Shown here: piece after piece, positions 33,011 through 41,236 of the stretch | How positions within the stretch are numbered: position 1 is the first letter of the stretch | How the letters are laid out: each line of letters begins with the position of its first letter | Source: Opitutaceae bacterium | GTDB taxonomy: Bacteria > Verrucomicrobiota > Verrucomicrobiia > Opitutales > Opitutaceae | Reading direction: 5' to 3' | Length of the DNA stretch: 64,000 nt | Assembly: GCA_024233285.1 (NCBI GenBank) | Contig: JACKPU010000001.1 | Coordinates: 310,001 to 374,000, forward strand | Notes under the pieces: generated by a model | The model's database searches: none | What the model saw: the letters and a program-made list of their open reading frames with translations, nothing else | What the model was told of the DNA's origin: nothing | Made by a program: the position numbers and the translations under genes

Positions 33011-34326
33011 TGGTGTTCGAGATGGGCGAAGGAATCGCCGAAGCAGCAGAGGTAAGCGGCTTGCGGATCGCCGGCGCCGGGACCGCCAACCGCATAGAGG
33101 CGGTCCTGGTCATCGGCGCGATCGAAGACCTTGCGGCCCTCAACCCAGGTTTGCTCGACGTGCGTGTAAACACTGAGCGGATCGCCCGAGAGAATGATGA
33201 AGTCGGCGTCCTTGCCCGGTGCGAGCGAACCGACCCGATCCTCCAGTCCGAGTATCTCGGCATTCGCGAGGGTCAGCGAGCGCAACGCCCCGGCACGACT
33301 CATCCCCGCCCGCACCATCAACGCGGCGGAGCGCATGAAGAAGCGCGAGTCCGTCACCCCGTCATCAGTGTGCATGCCGACCGTGACACCGGCCTCTTCC
33401 AGCACGCGGCCGGTTTTGAAACTGAGATCGCGAGCCTCAAGTTTGCCGCCGGGCGCATCGATCGCGATGATCGAACACGGCACGCCGGCCGCGGCGATTT
33501 CGGGCGCGACCTTCCAACCGTCGCTGACGTGATGCAGGGCGACCTTGAAGCCAAATTCCTTGGCCAAACGCAGGACGGTGATGATGTCGTCGTGACGGTG
33601 GGTGTGATGCTGCACGATGCGTTTGCCGTCGAGCACCTCGCCGAGTTCCTCCAACGCGAGATTGCGCTCGGGGCGCTTCGATTCGTCGTCGCCGGCGCGC
33701 GCGAGCTTTTCCTGGTATTCGCGGGCCTTGATGAATTGTTCGCGCACAAGGGCGGCGGATTTGGCGCGGGTGCCCGGGAATCCATTCTTCCCGTTCATCG
33801 AATTGGTGCCGTTGGCCATCTTGAGCCCGCCGGCGATGGTGCCGTCGGGCAGCGTGATCAGAAGATCGTCAATGACACGGGCCTCCCGGAGCTTGAGATA
33901 GAGTGTCTGACCGCTGATGAGGTGGCCGGAACCGGGCATGACGTTGACGGTGGTAATGCCGCCGCTGCGGGTCTTTTGAAAGCGCGGGTCACGCACGTTG
34001 ATGGAATCGAGCACGCGCGTCTCGGGTTGGATCGGACTGGAACTGTCGCCGCCACTGCCGCCGCCGATGTGACTGTGTGAATCCACGAGACCGGGCATGA
34101 TGACCTTGCCGGTGACATCGACGAGTTGCACGTCGGACGAAAGCCGGACGGTGCGCGCATCACCCACGGCCGTGATCTTGCCGTCCTGCACGAGCAACAG
34201 GCCATGTTCAATCGGCTCGCCGGTGATGGGGATGATGGTCGCGCCGGTGAAGGCAACGGGCGTTTCATGGGCGTGAAGCTGGGCGGCTGCGATCAGCGCA
34301 AGTCCGCACAAAAGTCGGGGAAGCAT
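33007..34326 (-). CDS. Exported metal-dependent amidohydrolase
   Basis: 439 residues with signal peptide (MLPRLLCGLALIAAAQLHA). Imidazolonepropionase-like family: beta-sandwich strands before the metal-binding H84-x-H86 in DSHSHIGGG, further His in HHTHRH, and Asp in MHTDDGVTD. Family members hydrolyse cyclic amides or dipeptides in the periplasm; no substrate can be named. It is the first gene of an overlapping pair with its degenerate paralogue. Confidence 0.87.
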   Translation of the reverse strand: MLPRLLCGLALIAAAQLHAHETPVAFTGATIIPITGEPIEHGLLLVQDGKITAVGDARTVRLSSDVQLVDVTGKVIMPGLVDSHSHIGGGSGGDSSSPIQPETRVLDSINVRDPRFQKTRSGGITTVNVMPGSGHLISGQTLYLKLREARVIDDLLITLPDGTIAGGLKMANGTNSMNGKNGFPGTRAKSAALVREQFIKAREYQEKLARAGDDESKRPERNLALEELGEVLDGKRIVQHHTHRHDDIITVLRLAKEFGFKVALHHVSDGWKVAPEIAAAGVPCSIIAIDAPGGKLEARDLSFKTGRVLEEAGVTVGMHTDDGVTDSRFFMRSAALMVRAGMSRAGALRSLTLANAEILGLEDRVGSLAPGKDADFIILSGDPLSVYTHVEQTWVEGRKVFDRADDQDRLYAVGGPGAGDPQAAYLCCFGDSFAHLEHQ

Positions 34327-34416
34327 AGACCGAGGAAACGCAGTGGTCGCCCGGCGGCAAATGGAAACGTGATGCCGGTCCTCGACAGCGCCGCCTGAAA
34401 GCCGCAGCCTTCGCGC

Positions 34417-34797
34417 ATGGACAATCCGCCGATAATCGGACGCCTGGGACAGATTTCACATGCGGTTTCCAATTTGGACGTGTCCGTGCGATTTCTCCGC
34501 GATGCCGTGGGATTACAGCTGCTGTTTCAAGCGCCACCCCAACTCGCATTCTTCGCCATGGGCGACGTGCGTCTGATGGTTACACAGCCCGAGGGCACCA
34601 GCAACGCAGGTGCAAACTCCACCCTGTATTTCAAAGTGGACGACATCGCCGCAACGCGTGCGGCCATGGAAGCCCGGGGCGTGATGTTTGAGGACGAACC
34701 GCACCTGATCGCCAAGCTGCCCGACCACGAACTGTGGATGACCTTCTTCCGCGACCCCGACGGCAGTCTGCTGGCGCTGATGGAAGAGCGGCGCTGA
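34417..34797 (+). CDS. VOC family protein
   Basis: 126 residues, one full glyoxalase/bleomycin-resistance fold: LGQISHAVSNLDVSVRFLRDAVGL at the N-terminus and TLYFKVDDI then FFRDPDGSLLALMEE at the end. Possible ligands are His of ISHAV, the Glu of LLALME and a His near DHELW. Substrate unknown. It is divergent from the amidohydrolase pair and convergent with the desaturase fusion, with 6 bases between stops. Confidence 0.82.
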   Translation: MDNPPIIGRLGQISHAVSNLDVSVRFLRDAVGLQLLFQAPPQLAFFAMGDVRLMVTQPEGTSNAGANSTLYFKVDDIAATRAAMEARGVMFEDEPHLIAKLPDHELWMTFFRDPDGSLLALMEERR

Positions 34798-34803
34798 GCG
34801 CGC

Positions 34804-37080
34804 TCAGAATTCGTCGAAGGCGATTTGCTGCGGGGTGACCCCGAGGTCGGCGAGCATCTTGGTGCAGGCCTTGATCATCATCGGCGGACCGCAGAGGTAG
34901 AACTCGATCGCCGATGGATTCGGATGATCGCGCAGGTATTGCGTGAGCACGACCTCGTGGATGAAGCCGGTTGAGCCGGTCCAATGGTCCTCAGGCAACG
35001 GCGATGACAGCGCGAGGCGGAAGCTGAAGTTGGGGTGCTGTTGCGCGAGCGCCTCGAAGTAATCGGCGTAGAAAATCTCCTGCCGGGAACGCGCGCCATA
35101 CCAATAGCTGACCTTGCGGTGAGTGTGTTCGGTTTCGAACAAGTGCGTGAGGTGCGCGCGGAGCGGGGCCATGCCGGCGCCGCCGCCGATGTAAACGGCT
35201 TCTTTTTGCGTGGGCTTGAGGTGGAAGTCGCCGAAGGGTCCGATGGCGGTTACCGTGTCGCCGGGTTTGAGGTTGAACATGTAGGCCGAACCGACGCCGG
35301 GCGGGCAGTCCTGGCCGGGCGGCGGCGTGGCGATGCGGACATTGAAGCGCAACGTGGATTCGGTCGCGGCGTTGCTCGCGAGCGAATAGTTGTTGCGACG
35401 GCTGCCGCCGGGGTTCTTCGCGACGAGGTCGAAGACGTGCTGTGCGCGCCAGACGGCGGCGTAGGGCTCGGGAATGTCAAGGCCGGCGAACTCGATTTCA
35501 TCGTAGGCCGGAATATCGAACTGCAGGTAGTCGCCGGGCGTGAAGGCGGGTTTTTGCGCGGCGTCAAGCGGCTCCAGCACAAGCTCCTTGATGAAGGTGG
35601 CGACGCTGCGATTGGACACGACGCGGAACGCGTAGGTTTTCTGCTCACGCGCACCCGCACCGCCCGCGCGACGGACATTGAGCCAGAGCCGGCCGCGGCG
35701 CTCTTCGAGCGGGTAAGTGGCGAGACCGCGACAAACCGGCGGGCGTGCCGGCGACCCGTCGGCGAGATTGAACCGGCCGTTGTGCTTGGGGCACTCGATG
35801 ATCTTCCCCTTCACCAAGCCTTCGGCGAGATGAGTGTTACCATGCGTGCAGACTCCGTCGGTCGCATAAAGCGCGCCGGCTTCATCGCGGTAAAGCGCAT
35901 AGGTCTTGTGACCGTGGTCGAAACGAATGACGTCCTCACGTCCGAGATCGGCGGCGGCGCAGATTTCAATCCAGCCCTCGGCGTCGGGCGCGGCATCAGC
36001 GCGGCCCACCGCAGGTTCGGCCGGACGCGTCGGCGGAGGCGGCAGCTTGCGGCGCACGTAGTGACCGGGATCCTTCACCTGCCGAAGAACGGTGGGGATG
36101 ATTTCGCGGAAAGCCTCGGCGATACTGTTGTAAGGCACCGGCATGTCATGCTTCACGAGCGCGTGCAGCCGTGGCAGATTATGATACGGCACGAGCGGGA
36201 ACATGTGGTGCTCCACATGGTAGTTCATGTTCCAATACAGATACCGGTGGATCGGATTCATGTAGACCGTCCGGCAGTTAAGCCGGTGATCGAGGACATT
36301 TTCGGCGAGGCCAGCGTGCTGGGTGTAACCGTATATGAGCATCAGCCAGGTGCCGAAAATGTTGGGCAGGCCGACGAACAGGAGCGGCAGGATGCTGCCG
36401 GTGTAAATCGAGAGGCCGATGGACGTCGCATAGATCAGCACATAAATGCGCGCACGGAAGTAGATCTTGGGAAATTCGCTTTCGGGGATGTAAGTTTTCT
36501 CATCCGGCAGCATGCGGCCGACCGCATGGTTGAGGATCTGCGTGAAATAGCGTTGGTAGACCGGCAGGTTGAAGATGCCGAAAAACATGCGCCGGAGATT
36601 CGGCGGGCGGGGCACGGCGATCTCGGGGTCGCGGCCGACGATGATGGTGTCGCTGTGGTGTCGGGTGTGGCTCCAGCGCCAGAGGACCGATTCGCGCATG
36701 ATCATGAACGAGGCGATTTCGTAGAGCGCACGGTTCATCCAATCGGTGCGAAACGCCGTGCCATGCTCGGACTCGTGCCAGCGCGAATCCGACGTCGAGG
36801 CGTAGAGTGTGGCGTAAACAAAATACGGCAGGATCGCCCACCACGATCCCCAGAGCGCATAAGTGGCATAGCCGCTGCCGAGGATCAGCGCGAACCACAG
36901 CAAGGTGTCGCGAATGGCCGGACCGTCGCGGCGCTCAAGGAGCTTGCGCATCTCGGCGCGCGGCACGGGACATTGATACCAATCGGCCTCGGCCAGGCCG
37001 CGTTCGACGGCGGTGGCGGCATTCACGCCGGTGAGCGAGTAATCAAGATGGGGGGCGGGGGTAACGGCGGCGGGGGGCAT
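34804..37080 (-). CDS. Fusion of membrane desaturase, Rieske ferredoxin and NqrF-like reductase
   Basis: 758 residues in three parts. Residues 55-345: a membrane di-iron desaturase/hydroxylase with His boxes H102xxxH106, H138xxHH142 and H288xxHH292 and about four membrane helices. Residues 370-470: a Rieske [2Fe-2S] domain with C411-x-H413 and C430-xx-H433. Residues 480-758: an FAD/NAD(P)H reductase very like the NqrF C-terminus (YIGGGAGMAPLRAHL, YLCGPPMM). It could carry electrons from NADH to the di-iron centre by itself. The nearest analogy I know is the separate MocD/MocE/MocF set of rhizopine O-demethylation. It ends the nagB-galM-rhaM operon. Confidence 0.88.
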   Translation of the reverse strand: MPPAAVTPAPHLDYSLTGVNAATAVERGLAEADWYQCPVPRAEMRKLLERRDGPAIRDTLLWFALILGSGYATYALWGSWWAILPYFVYATLYASTSDSRWHESEHGTAFRTDWMNRALYEIASFMIMRESVLWRWSHTRHHSDTIIVGRDPEIAVPRPPNLRRMFFGIFNLPVYQRYFTQILNHAVGRMLPDEKTYIPESEFPKIYFRARIYVLIYATSIGLSIYTGSILPLLFVGLPNIFGTWLMLIYGYTQHAGLAENVLDHRLNCRTVYMNPIHRYLYWNMNYHVEHHMFPLVPYHNLPRLHALVKHDMPVPYNSIAEAFREIIPTVLRQVKDPGHYVRRKLPPPPTRPAEPAVGRADAAPDAEGWIEICAAADLGREDVIRFDHGHKTYALYRDEAGALYATDGVCTHGNTHLAEGLVKGKIIECPKHNGRFNLADGSPARPPVCRGLATYPLEERRGRLWLNVRRAGGAGAREQKTYAFRVVSNRSVATFIKELVLEPLDAAQKPAFTPGDYLQFDIPAYDEIEFAGLDIPEPYAAVWRAQHVFDLVAKNPGGSRRNNYSLASNAATESTLRFNVRIATPPPGQDCPPGVGSAYMFNLKPGDTVTAIGPFGDFHLKPTQKEAVYIGGGAGMAPLRAHLTHLFETEHTHRKVSYWYGARSRQEIFYADYFEALAQQHPNFSFRLALSSPLPEDHWTGSTGFIHEVVLTQYLRDHPNPSAIEFYLCGPPMMIKACTKMLADLGVTPQQIAFDEF

Positions 37081-37107
37081 GCGATGAAAGCTTGGGGTTG
37101 AACGCGG

Positions 37108-37431
37108 CTAGTCGTGGTGAAAAATCTCTTCCATATCGGCCCACCATTCTCCATCGCGCCGTGTCGGCAGCGGCTCCTGGCAGGGTTTGTTGACGGCCCA
37201 CCACTCTTGGGTGACGGGATCGTCCGCGATCTTCGCGGTGTCAGCCTCGTAATCCGTGCCGTGGTATTCGAAGTAGCTGAAAAGCCAGCCGTCTTTGTGA
37301 AAGATGCTGTAGTTGTGGATGTGGCTGGCGGTCAGACGCGCGAGGACGCCGGGCCAGACCGCGGCGTGCAGTCCTTTGTATTCCGCAAATTTCTCGGGAC
37401 GAACCCGGATGACTGAGCCATAACGCCGCAT
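37108..37431 (-). CDS. rhaM: L-rhamnose mutarotase
   Basis: 107 residues, normal for RhaM. Family features: MRRYGSVIRVRPEKFAEYK, HAAVWPGV with the active-site His, YSIFHKDGWLFSYFEY and the C-terminal MEEIFHHD. It interconverts alpha and beta anomers of L-rhamnose or related 6-deoxy sugars. The ATG at 37431 was chosen over an upstream TTG. It lies 12 bases after galM and 27 bases before the fusion oxygenase. Confidence 0.9.
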   Translation of the reverse strand: MRRYGSVIRVRPEKFAEYKGLHAAVWPGVLARLTASHIHNYSIFHKDGWLFSYFEYHGTDYEADTAKIADDPVTQEWWAVNKPCQEPLPTRRDGEWWADMEEIFHHD

Positions 37432-37443
37432 TAACAAGGAAGA

Positions 37444-38475
37444 TCAGTCGGTGGAAAACGCGTAGATGGTCTTGCGCAGTTGCGGCACGCCGGGGTGCAC
37501 CAGCGTGTCGCCAAGCTCGGGGCGGTGCGCGCCGTCCGGATAGCCCTGGCATTCGAGGCAGAGACCGTGATGCGACGCATAAGCCCGGCCGGATTTGCCC
37601 GTGAGCGTGCCGTCGAGAGAGACGCCGGTGTAAAATTGCAACGCGCAGTCGTTAGTGGAAACCGTCAGCACGCGGCAGGAATTCGGATGCGTGACCCGAG
37701 CGACGCGCGTGGGCGCCTCCACCGCGGTCGCACGAATGAAGTAGTTTTCACCATGGGCCTTGAACATGCCGGGCAAGGCATCGCCCAGTCGGCGCGGTTG
37801 AGTGAAATCATTTCCGGTGCCGGCAACGGGTGTGAGTTGACCGGAAAGCGTCATCGCCCCGTCCGCCGCCGGGATGATCGATTCGGGCAGAATCTGCACC
37901 ACGTGATCGAGCACGTCGCCACTCCCCTCGCCCGCGAGATTGAAATAGGAGTGCTGCGCAAGCGACAGCGGGGTGAGGCGGTCGCTGACGGCATGGGATT
38001 CGACCACCAGTTCGTTGTCGTCAGTGAGCGTGTAGGTAACCGTGACATCGAGATTGCCCGGGTAGCCCTCCTCGCCATCGGGACTGCGATAAAATAACTT
38101 CAGCGACGACGATGTGGCGGATTTCACCGTCCATACGCGTTTGTCAAATCCGACGAGGCCGCCGTGCAGATGATTGGGTGCATCGTTGAGCACCAGATCG
38201 CGCGTGCCATCGGGCAGACGGAGCTTGCCCGCGGTGACGCGGCCGGCGATGCGTCCGATGATCGCACCGAAATACGGATGACCGGCCAGGTAAGCGGCAA
38301 GCGTGTCGAAGCCAAGCACGACATCGGCGAGTTTGCCTTCACGATCCGGCACGCGCAATGCGGTGATGATTCCGCCGTAAGTGATAATCTCGGCGGAAGC
38401 GCCGGAGGCATTGCGCAGGGTGTATTTTTCGACGGTCGTGCCGTCGGCAAGCGTGCCAAAAGGTTGAGAGGTCAT
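37444..38475 (-). CDS. galM: Aldose 1-epimerase
   Basis: 343 residues from ATG 38475. GalM fold with catalytic His in AQHSYFNL (near residue 175) and catalytic Glu in ECQGYPDG near the end; the NHLHGG segment also matches. It interconverts the anomers of galactose or other aldoses. It starts 4 bases after nagB, and the frame upstream lies within nagB. Confidence 0.93.
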   Translation of the reverse strand: MTSQPFGTLADGTTVEKYTLRNASGASAEIITYGGIITALRVPDREGKLADVVLGFDTLAAYLAGHPYFGAIIGRIAGRVTAGKLRLPDGTRDLVLNDAPNHLHGGLVGFDKRVWTVKSATSSSLKLFYRSPDGEEGYPGNLDVTVTYTLTDDNELVVESHAVSDRLTPLSLAQHSYFNLAGEGSGDVLDHVVQILPESIIPAADGAMTLSGQLTPVAGTGNDFTQPRRLGDALPGMFKAHGENYFIRATAVEAPTRVARVTHPNSCRVLTVSTNDCALQFYTGVSLDGTLTGKSGRAYASHHGLCLECQGYPDGAHRPELGDTLVHPGVPQLRKTIYAFSTD

Positions 38476-38479
38476 GGGG

Positions 38480-39265
38480 TCATTTGATGCGCTGCCATTC
38501 GAACTTGTGCTTGTCGATCCAACGGTAGTGATCGGCATAGCGCAGCCCGGCGGCGGAGTTTTCGTCGAGGATGATGGTGGCACGAGAATGCAGTTGCAGC
38601 GCCGAACCGGGGCAGATGGCCGCAAGCGGTCCCTCAATCATGTGCTCGACGGCGCGAACCTTGGCCGGACCAAACGCGAGGAGCAGACAGCGACGGGCGT
38701 CCAGAATCGTGCCGATGCCCATGGTGAGCGCGTGCTTGGGCATGGCCTCAAGCGAACCAAAGACCTCGCTGTTGTCGCGCAGGGTCTGTTCGGATAGGAT
38801 TTTGATCCACGTGCGCGAACGCAGTGAGCCGGTGGGTTCGTTGAAACCGATGTGGCCGTTGCGACCGAGGCCGAGCAGCTGGATGTCAATGCCGCCGGCG
38901 TCGGCGATGCGCTGTTCGTAGCCACGGCATTCCGCGTGCAGGTCGGATGCGGTGCCATCGGGCACGTGCGTGCGATTGCGATCGATGTTGATGTGACGAA
39001 ACAGATTTTCGTCCATGAAGTAACGATACGACTGGTCGTGCGTCCCCGGCAGACCGACATACTCGTCGAGATTGAAGGTCGTGACCCGGGAGAAATCCAG
39101 CCCCTCCTCGCGGTGCAGGCGGATGAGCTCCTGATAGAGGCGCAAGGGAGTGCGACCGGTCGCGAGCCCGAGAACCGCATCTGGTTTGTCCCGCACGACG
39201 CGGGCGATGATCTTGGCGCCGAGGATGCAGCCGGCGTCGGGGTTTTCGCGGATAAGCACTTCCAT
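38480..39265 (-). CDS. nagB: Glucosamine-6-phosphate deaminase
   Basis: 261 residues from ATG 39265. Conserved FNLDEYVGLPGTHDQSY and GLGRNGHIGFNEP motifs of NagB, including the catalytic Asp and His. It converts glucosamine-6-phosphate to fructose-6-phosphate and ammonia. It is first in the operon nagB-galM-rhaM-fusion oxygenase, with gaps of 4, 12 and 27 bases. No regulator or transporter gene adjoins it here. Confidence 0.93.
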   Translation of the reverse strand: MEVLIRENPDAGCILGAKIIARVVRDKPDAVLGLATGRTPLRLYQELIRLHREEGLDFSRVTTFNLDEYVGLPGTHDQSYRYFMDENLFRHINIDRNRTHVPDGTASDLHAECRGYEQRIADAGGIDIQLLGLGRNGHIGFNEPTGSLRSRTWIKILSEQTLRDNSEVFGSLEAMPKHALTMGIGTILDARRCLLLAFGPAKVRAVEHMIEGPLAAICPGSALQLHSRATIILDENSAAGLRYADHYRWIDKHKFEWQRIK

Positions 39266-39383
39266 GGCAGGCAGGCTAAACGAAACCAACGCGAACATTG
39301 AATCCGAAAGTGCGGCATAGCGGCAAACGCCGGCGGAAAATTGCGTTTGTGAAAATCCGTCCGCGCCGGCTACGGTCTCATCA

Positions 39384-41069
39384 ATGCGAAGAACTATGCT
39401 GCACTGGCTGTTGGCGGCCGGAATCGTGTTAACCGGCCCTTTGAATGCGCGCAGTCAGGCACAGGACCAGCCGGATGTCATGCCGGTGCCAAAATTCCGG
39501 GCACAACCGCAATACCCCTATATCGCCAGAATACTTGATATGGAGGGCGAGGTCGTCGTCGAATTCGTCGTCAATACAGTGGGAGGAGTAAGCAATGCCC
39601 GCGTGGTCAAGGCGTCGCACCCCGTGTTCAACGAAGCGGCACTTTCGGCGGTGCAACAATGGCAGTTTCGCCCCGGGCAAAAAGGCGGCACCCTGGTCAA
39701 TACGCTGATGCAGGTGCCGATTCAGTTCACTTTGCAGGGCAAGTCCGACGAAAATGTCAGTGCGGTCACCTCACCGCCCAAGGCCGTTTTCCGGGTGCTG
39801 CCCAAGTATCCGCTCCTGGCCGAGACCTCACAACTGAGCGGAGAAGTGGAACTTGAGTTCGTGGTCAATACCCAGGGACGGGCAACTGGGGCAAAAGTCG
39901 TTTCGTCCTCCAATAAAATATTCGAAGCGCCGGCGTTGGCCGCGATCGAGCAATGGTTGTTCATGCCGGCACTGAAAGACGGCAAGCGAAGCCCGCAAAA
40001 GGTCCGGTTGCCCATTGTCTTTAACAAATCGCTGCTCTCCCCAACGGGATCGACCGGCGGCCTTACCCGTTCGACTGTGACCCAAGCCAAACCGACTGCC
40101 GCAGTCTATCCCTTTGCAGAATTGATCACAAACAAACAAGAGGTCGTGAGCGCGACACTGCAATATGACGAATCCGGAAAAGTCGCCACTCTGACCTGGC
40201 CGGCGGAAACCCCGGAGTCATTTCGTCTGGCGATCGAGGCGATGCTTGACGCCCAGCCCGCCAAACCCGACCTCGCTTTCAGCGCGCAAAAATGGCGCTG
40301 GGAATTCAACCCTTACGATGGCGATGTGCGGATCACCGACTCGGCGGCCGGCATTCTCAAGCGACTTCGCCTCGGCGACGGGGGCGGGTTTGTCACGGAA
40401 CACGCTCTCGACCAACCCCCGGAGCTGGTCAAGCGGATTGAGCCGGTTTTCCCCACCCGGCTGGCAGACGATGTGCAGCACGGCGAAGCCACGATTGAGT
40501 TCTTTGTGGCCGAAAGCGGTCGGGTGTTGCTGCCCAAAATCGTGTCGGCCAGCGCACCGGCATTCGGTCATGCAGCCGTTCAAGCCGTGACGGACTGGCA
40601 ATTCACATTCCCGCGGCAGAACGGCGAGACCACCGTTGCCGTGCTGCAGCGGCAGTTCGAATTCAATCGATCAGGCGGCGATGATTTGCCCCGAGAGACC
40701 GTGGATATCGGCACGTTTAACACGCCGGCGGGGCCCGCCAAACACGAGGTCGACGCTGCACCCGTGGCCGAAAGACTGGTAAGACCCGATTATCCGCGGA
40801 AGTTGCGCGATGAAGGTATTCGCGGAAGCGTCGTTCTCAGTTTTGTCGTCACGCCCAAAGGCGGCGTGCTGAATCCGCGGGTGGAGAATCAAACCCAACA
40901 GGCCTTCGCGGCCGCGGCTTTGGAAGCACTGAATCAATCCACCTTCAAGCCCGGCCGCAAGGATGGCCGGCCGGTGCATACCCGCATGCAGTTGGTCGTG
41001 CATTTCACCGATCCCCTCAATCAGAGCATGGGCATTTACGAACCGGCCGCCGGAATGAGCGAAGGTTAG
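39384..41069 (+). CDS. Periplasmic protein with four TonB C-terminal domains
   Basis: 561 residues. A signal peptide (LHWLLAAGIVLTGPLNA) but no proline-rich spacer. Four TonB_C-like domains at about 37-115, 137-213, 350-430 and 465-540, each with the pattern of G-x-V-x-x-x-F-V-V and a terminal W/F-x-x-P. The 230-340 stretch is unlike them. True TonB has one such domain at the end of an inner-membrane anchor; here the protein would be wholly periplasmic. It is divergent from nagB. Confidence 0.8.
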   Translation: MRRTMLHWLLAAGIVLTGPLNARSQAQDQPDVMPVPKFRAQPQYPYIARILDMEGEVVVEFVVNTVGGVSNARVVKASHPVFNEAALSAVQQWQFRPGQKGGTLVNTLMQVPIQFTLQGKSDENVSAVTSPPKAVFRVLPKYPLLAETSQLSGEVELEFVVNTQGRATGAKVVSSSNKIFEAPALAAIEQWLFMPALKDGKRSPQKVRLPIVFNKSLLSPTGSTGGLTRSTVTQAKPTAAVYPFAELITNKQEVVSATLQYDESGKVATLTWPAETPESFRLAIEAMLDAQPAKPDLAFSAQKWRWEFNPYDGDVRITDSAAGILKRLRLGDGGGFVTEHALDQPPELVKRIEPVFPTRLADDVQHGEATIEFFVAESGRVLLPKIVSASAPAFGHAAVQAVTDWQFTFPRQNGETTVAVLQRQFEFNRSGGDDLPRETVDIGTFNTPAGPAKHEVDAAPVAERLVRPDYPRKLRDEGIRGSVVLSFVVTPKGGVLNPRVENQTQQAFAAAALEALNQSTFKPGRKDGRPVHTRMQLVVHFTDPLNQSMGIYEPAAGMSEG

Positions 41070-41233
41070 CCGCGCTTCAGCCGCTGCTGCAGTTGCTTCA
41101 CCTCGGGGCTGATCGCGCCGCAGCCCTCACCCGAGCAACCGTGCGCGTTCTTGCGAAACGCGCGGCGCACCAGCCACACCGCGGCAATGCCGACGGCGAG
41201 CAGGGCCAAAAGGGATTGGAGCTCCGGACTCAT
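41066..41233 (-). CDS. FeoB-associated Cys-rich membrane protein
   Basis: 55 residues, absent from longer-ORF searches. A single N-terminal transmembrane segment (LLALLAVGIAAVWLV) followed by a Cys-containing tail, HGCSGEGCG, matches the small Cys-rich proteins encoded directly after feoB. These are presumed to assist ferrous-iron transport. It lies 3 bases after the feoB stop and overlaps the convergent TonB-domain gene by 4 bases. Confidence 0.82.
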   Translation of the reverse strand: MSPELQSLLALLAVGIAAVWLVRRAFRKNAHGCSGEGCGAISPEVKQLQQRLKRG

Positions 41234-41236
41234 GGT

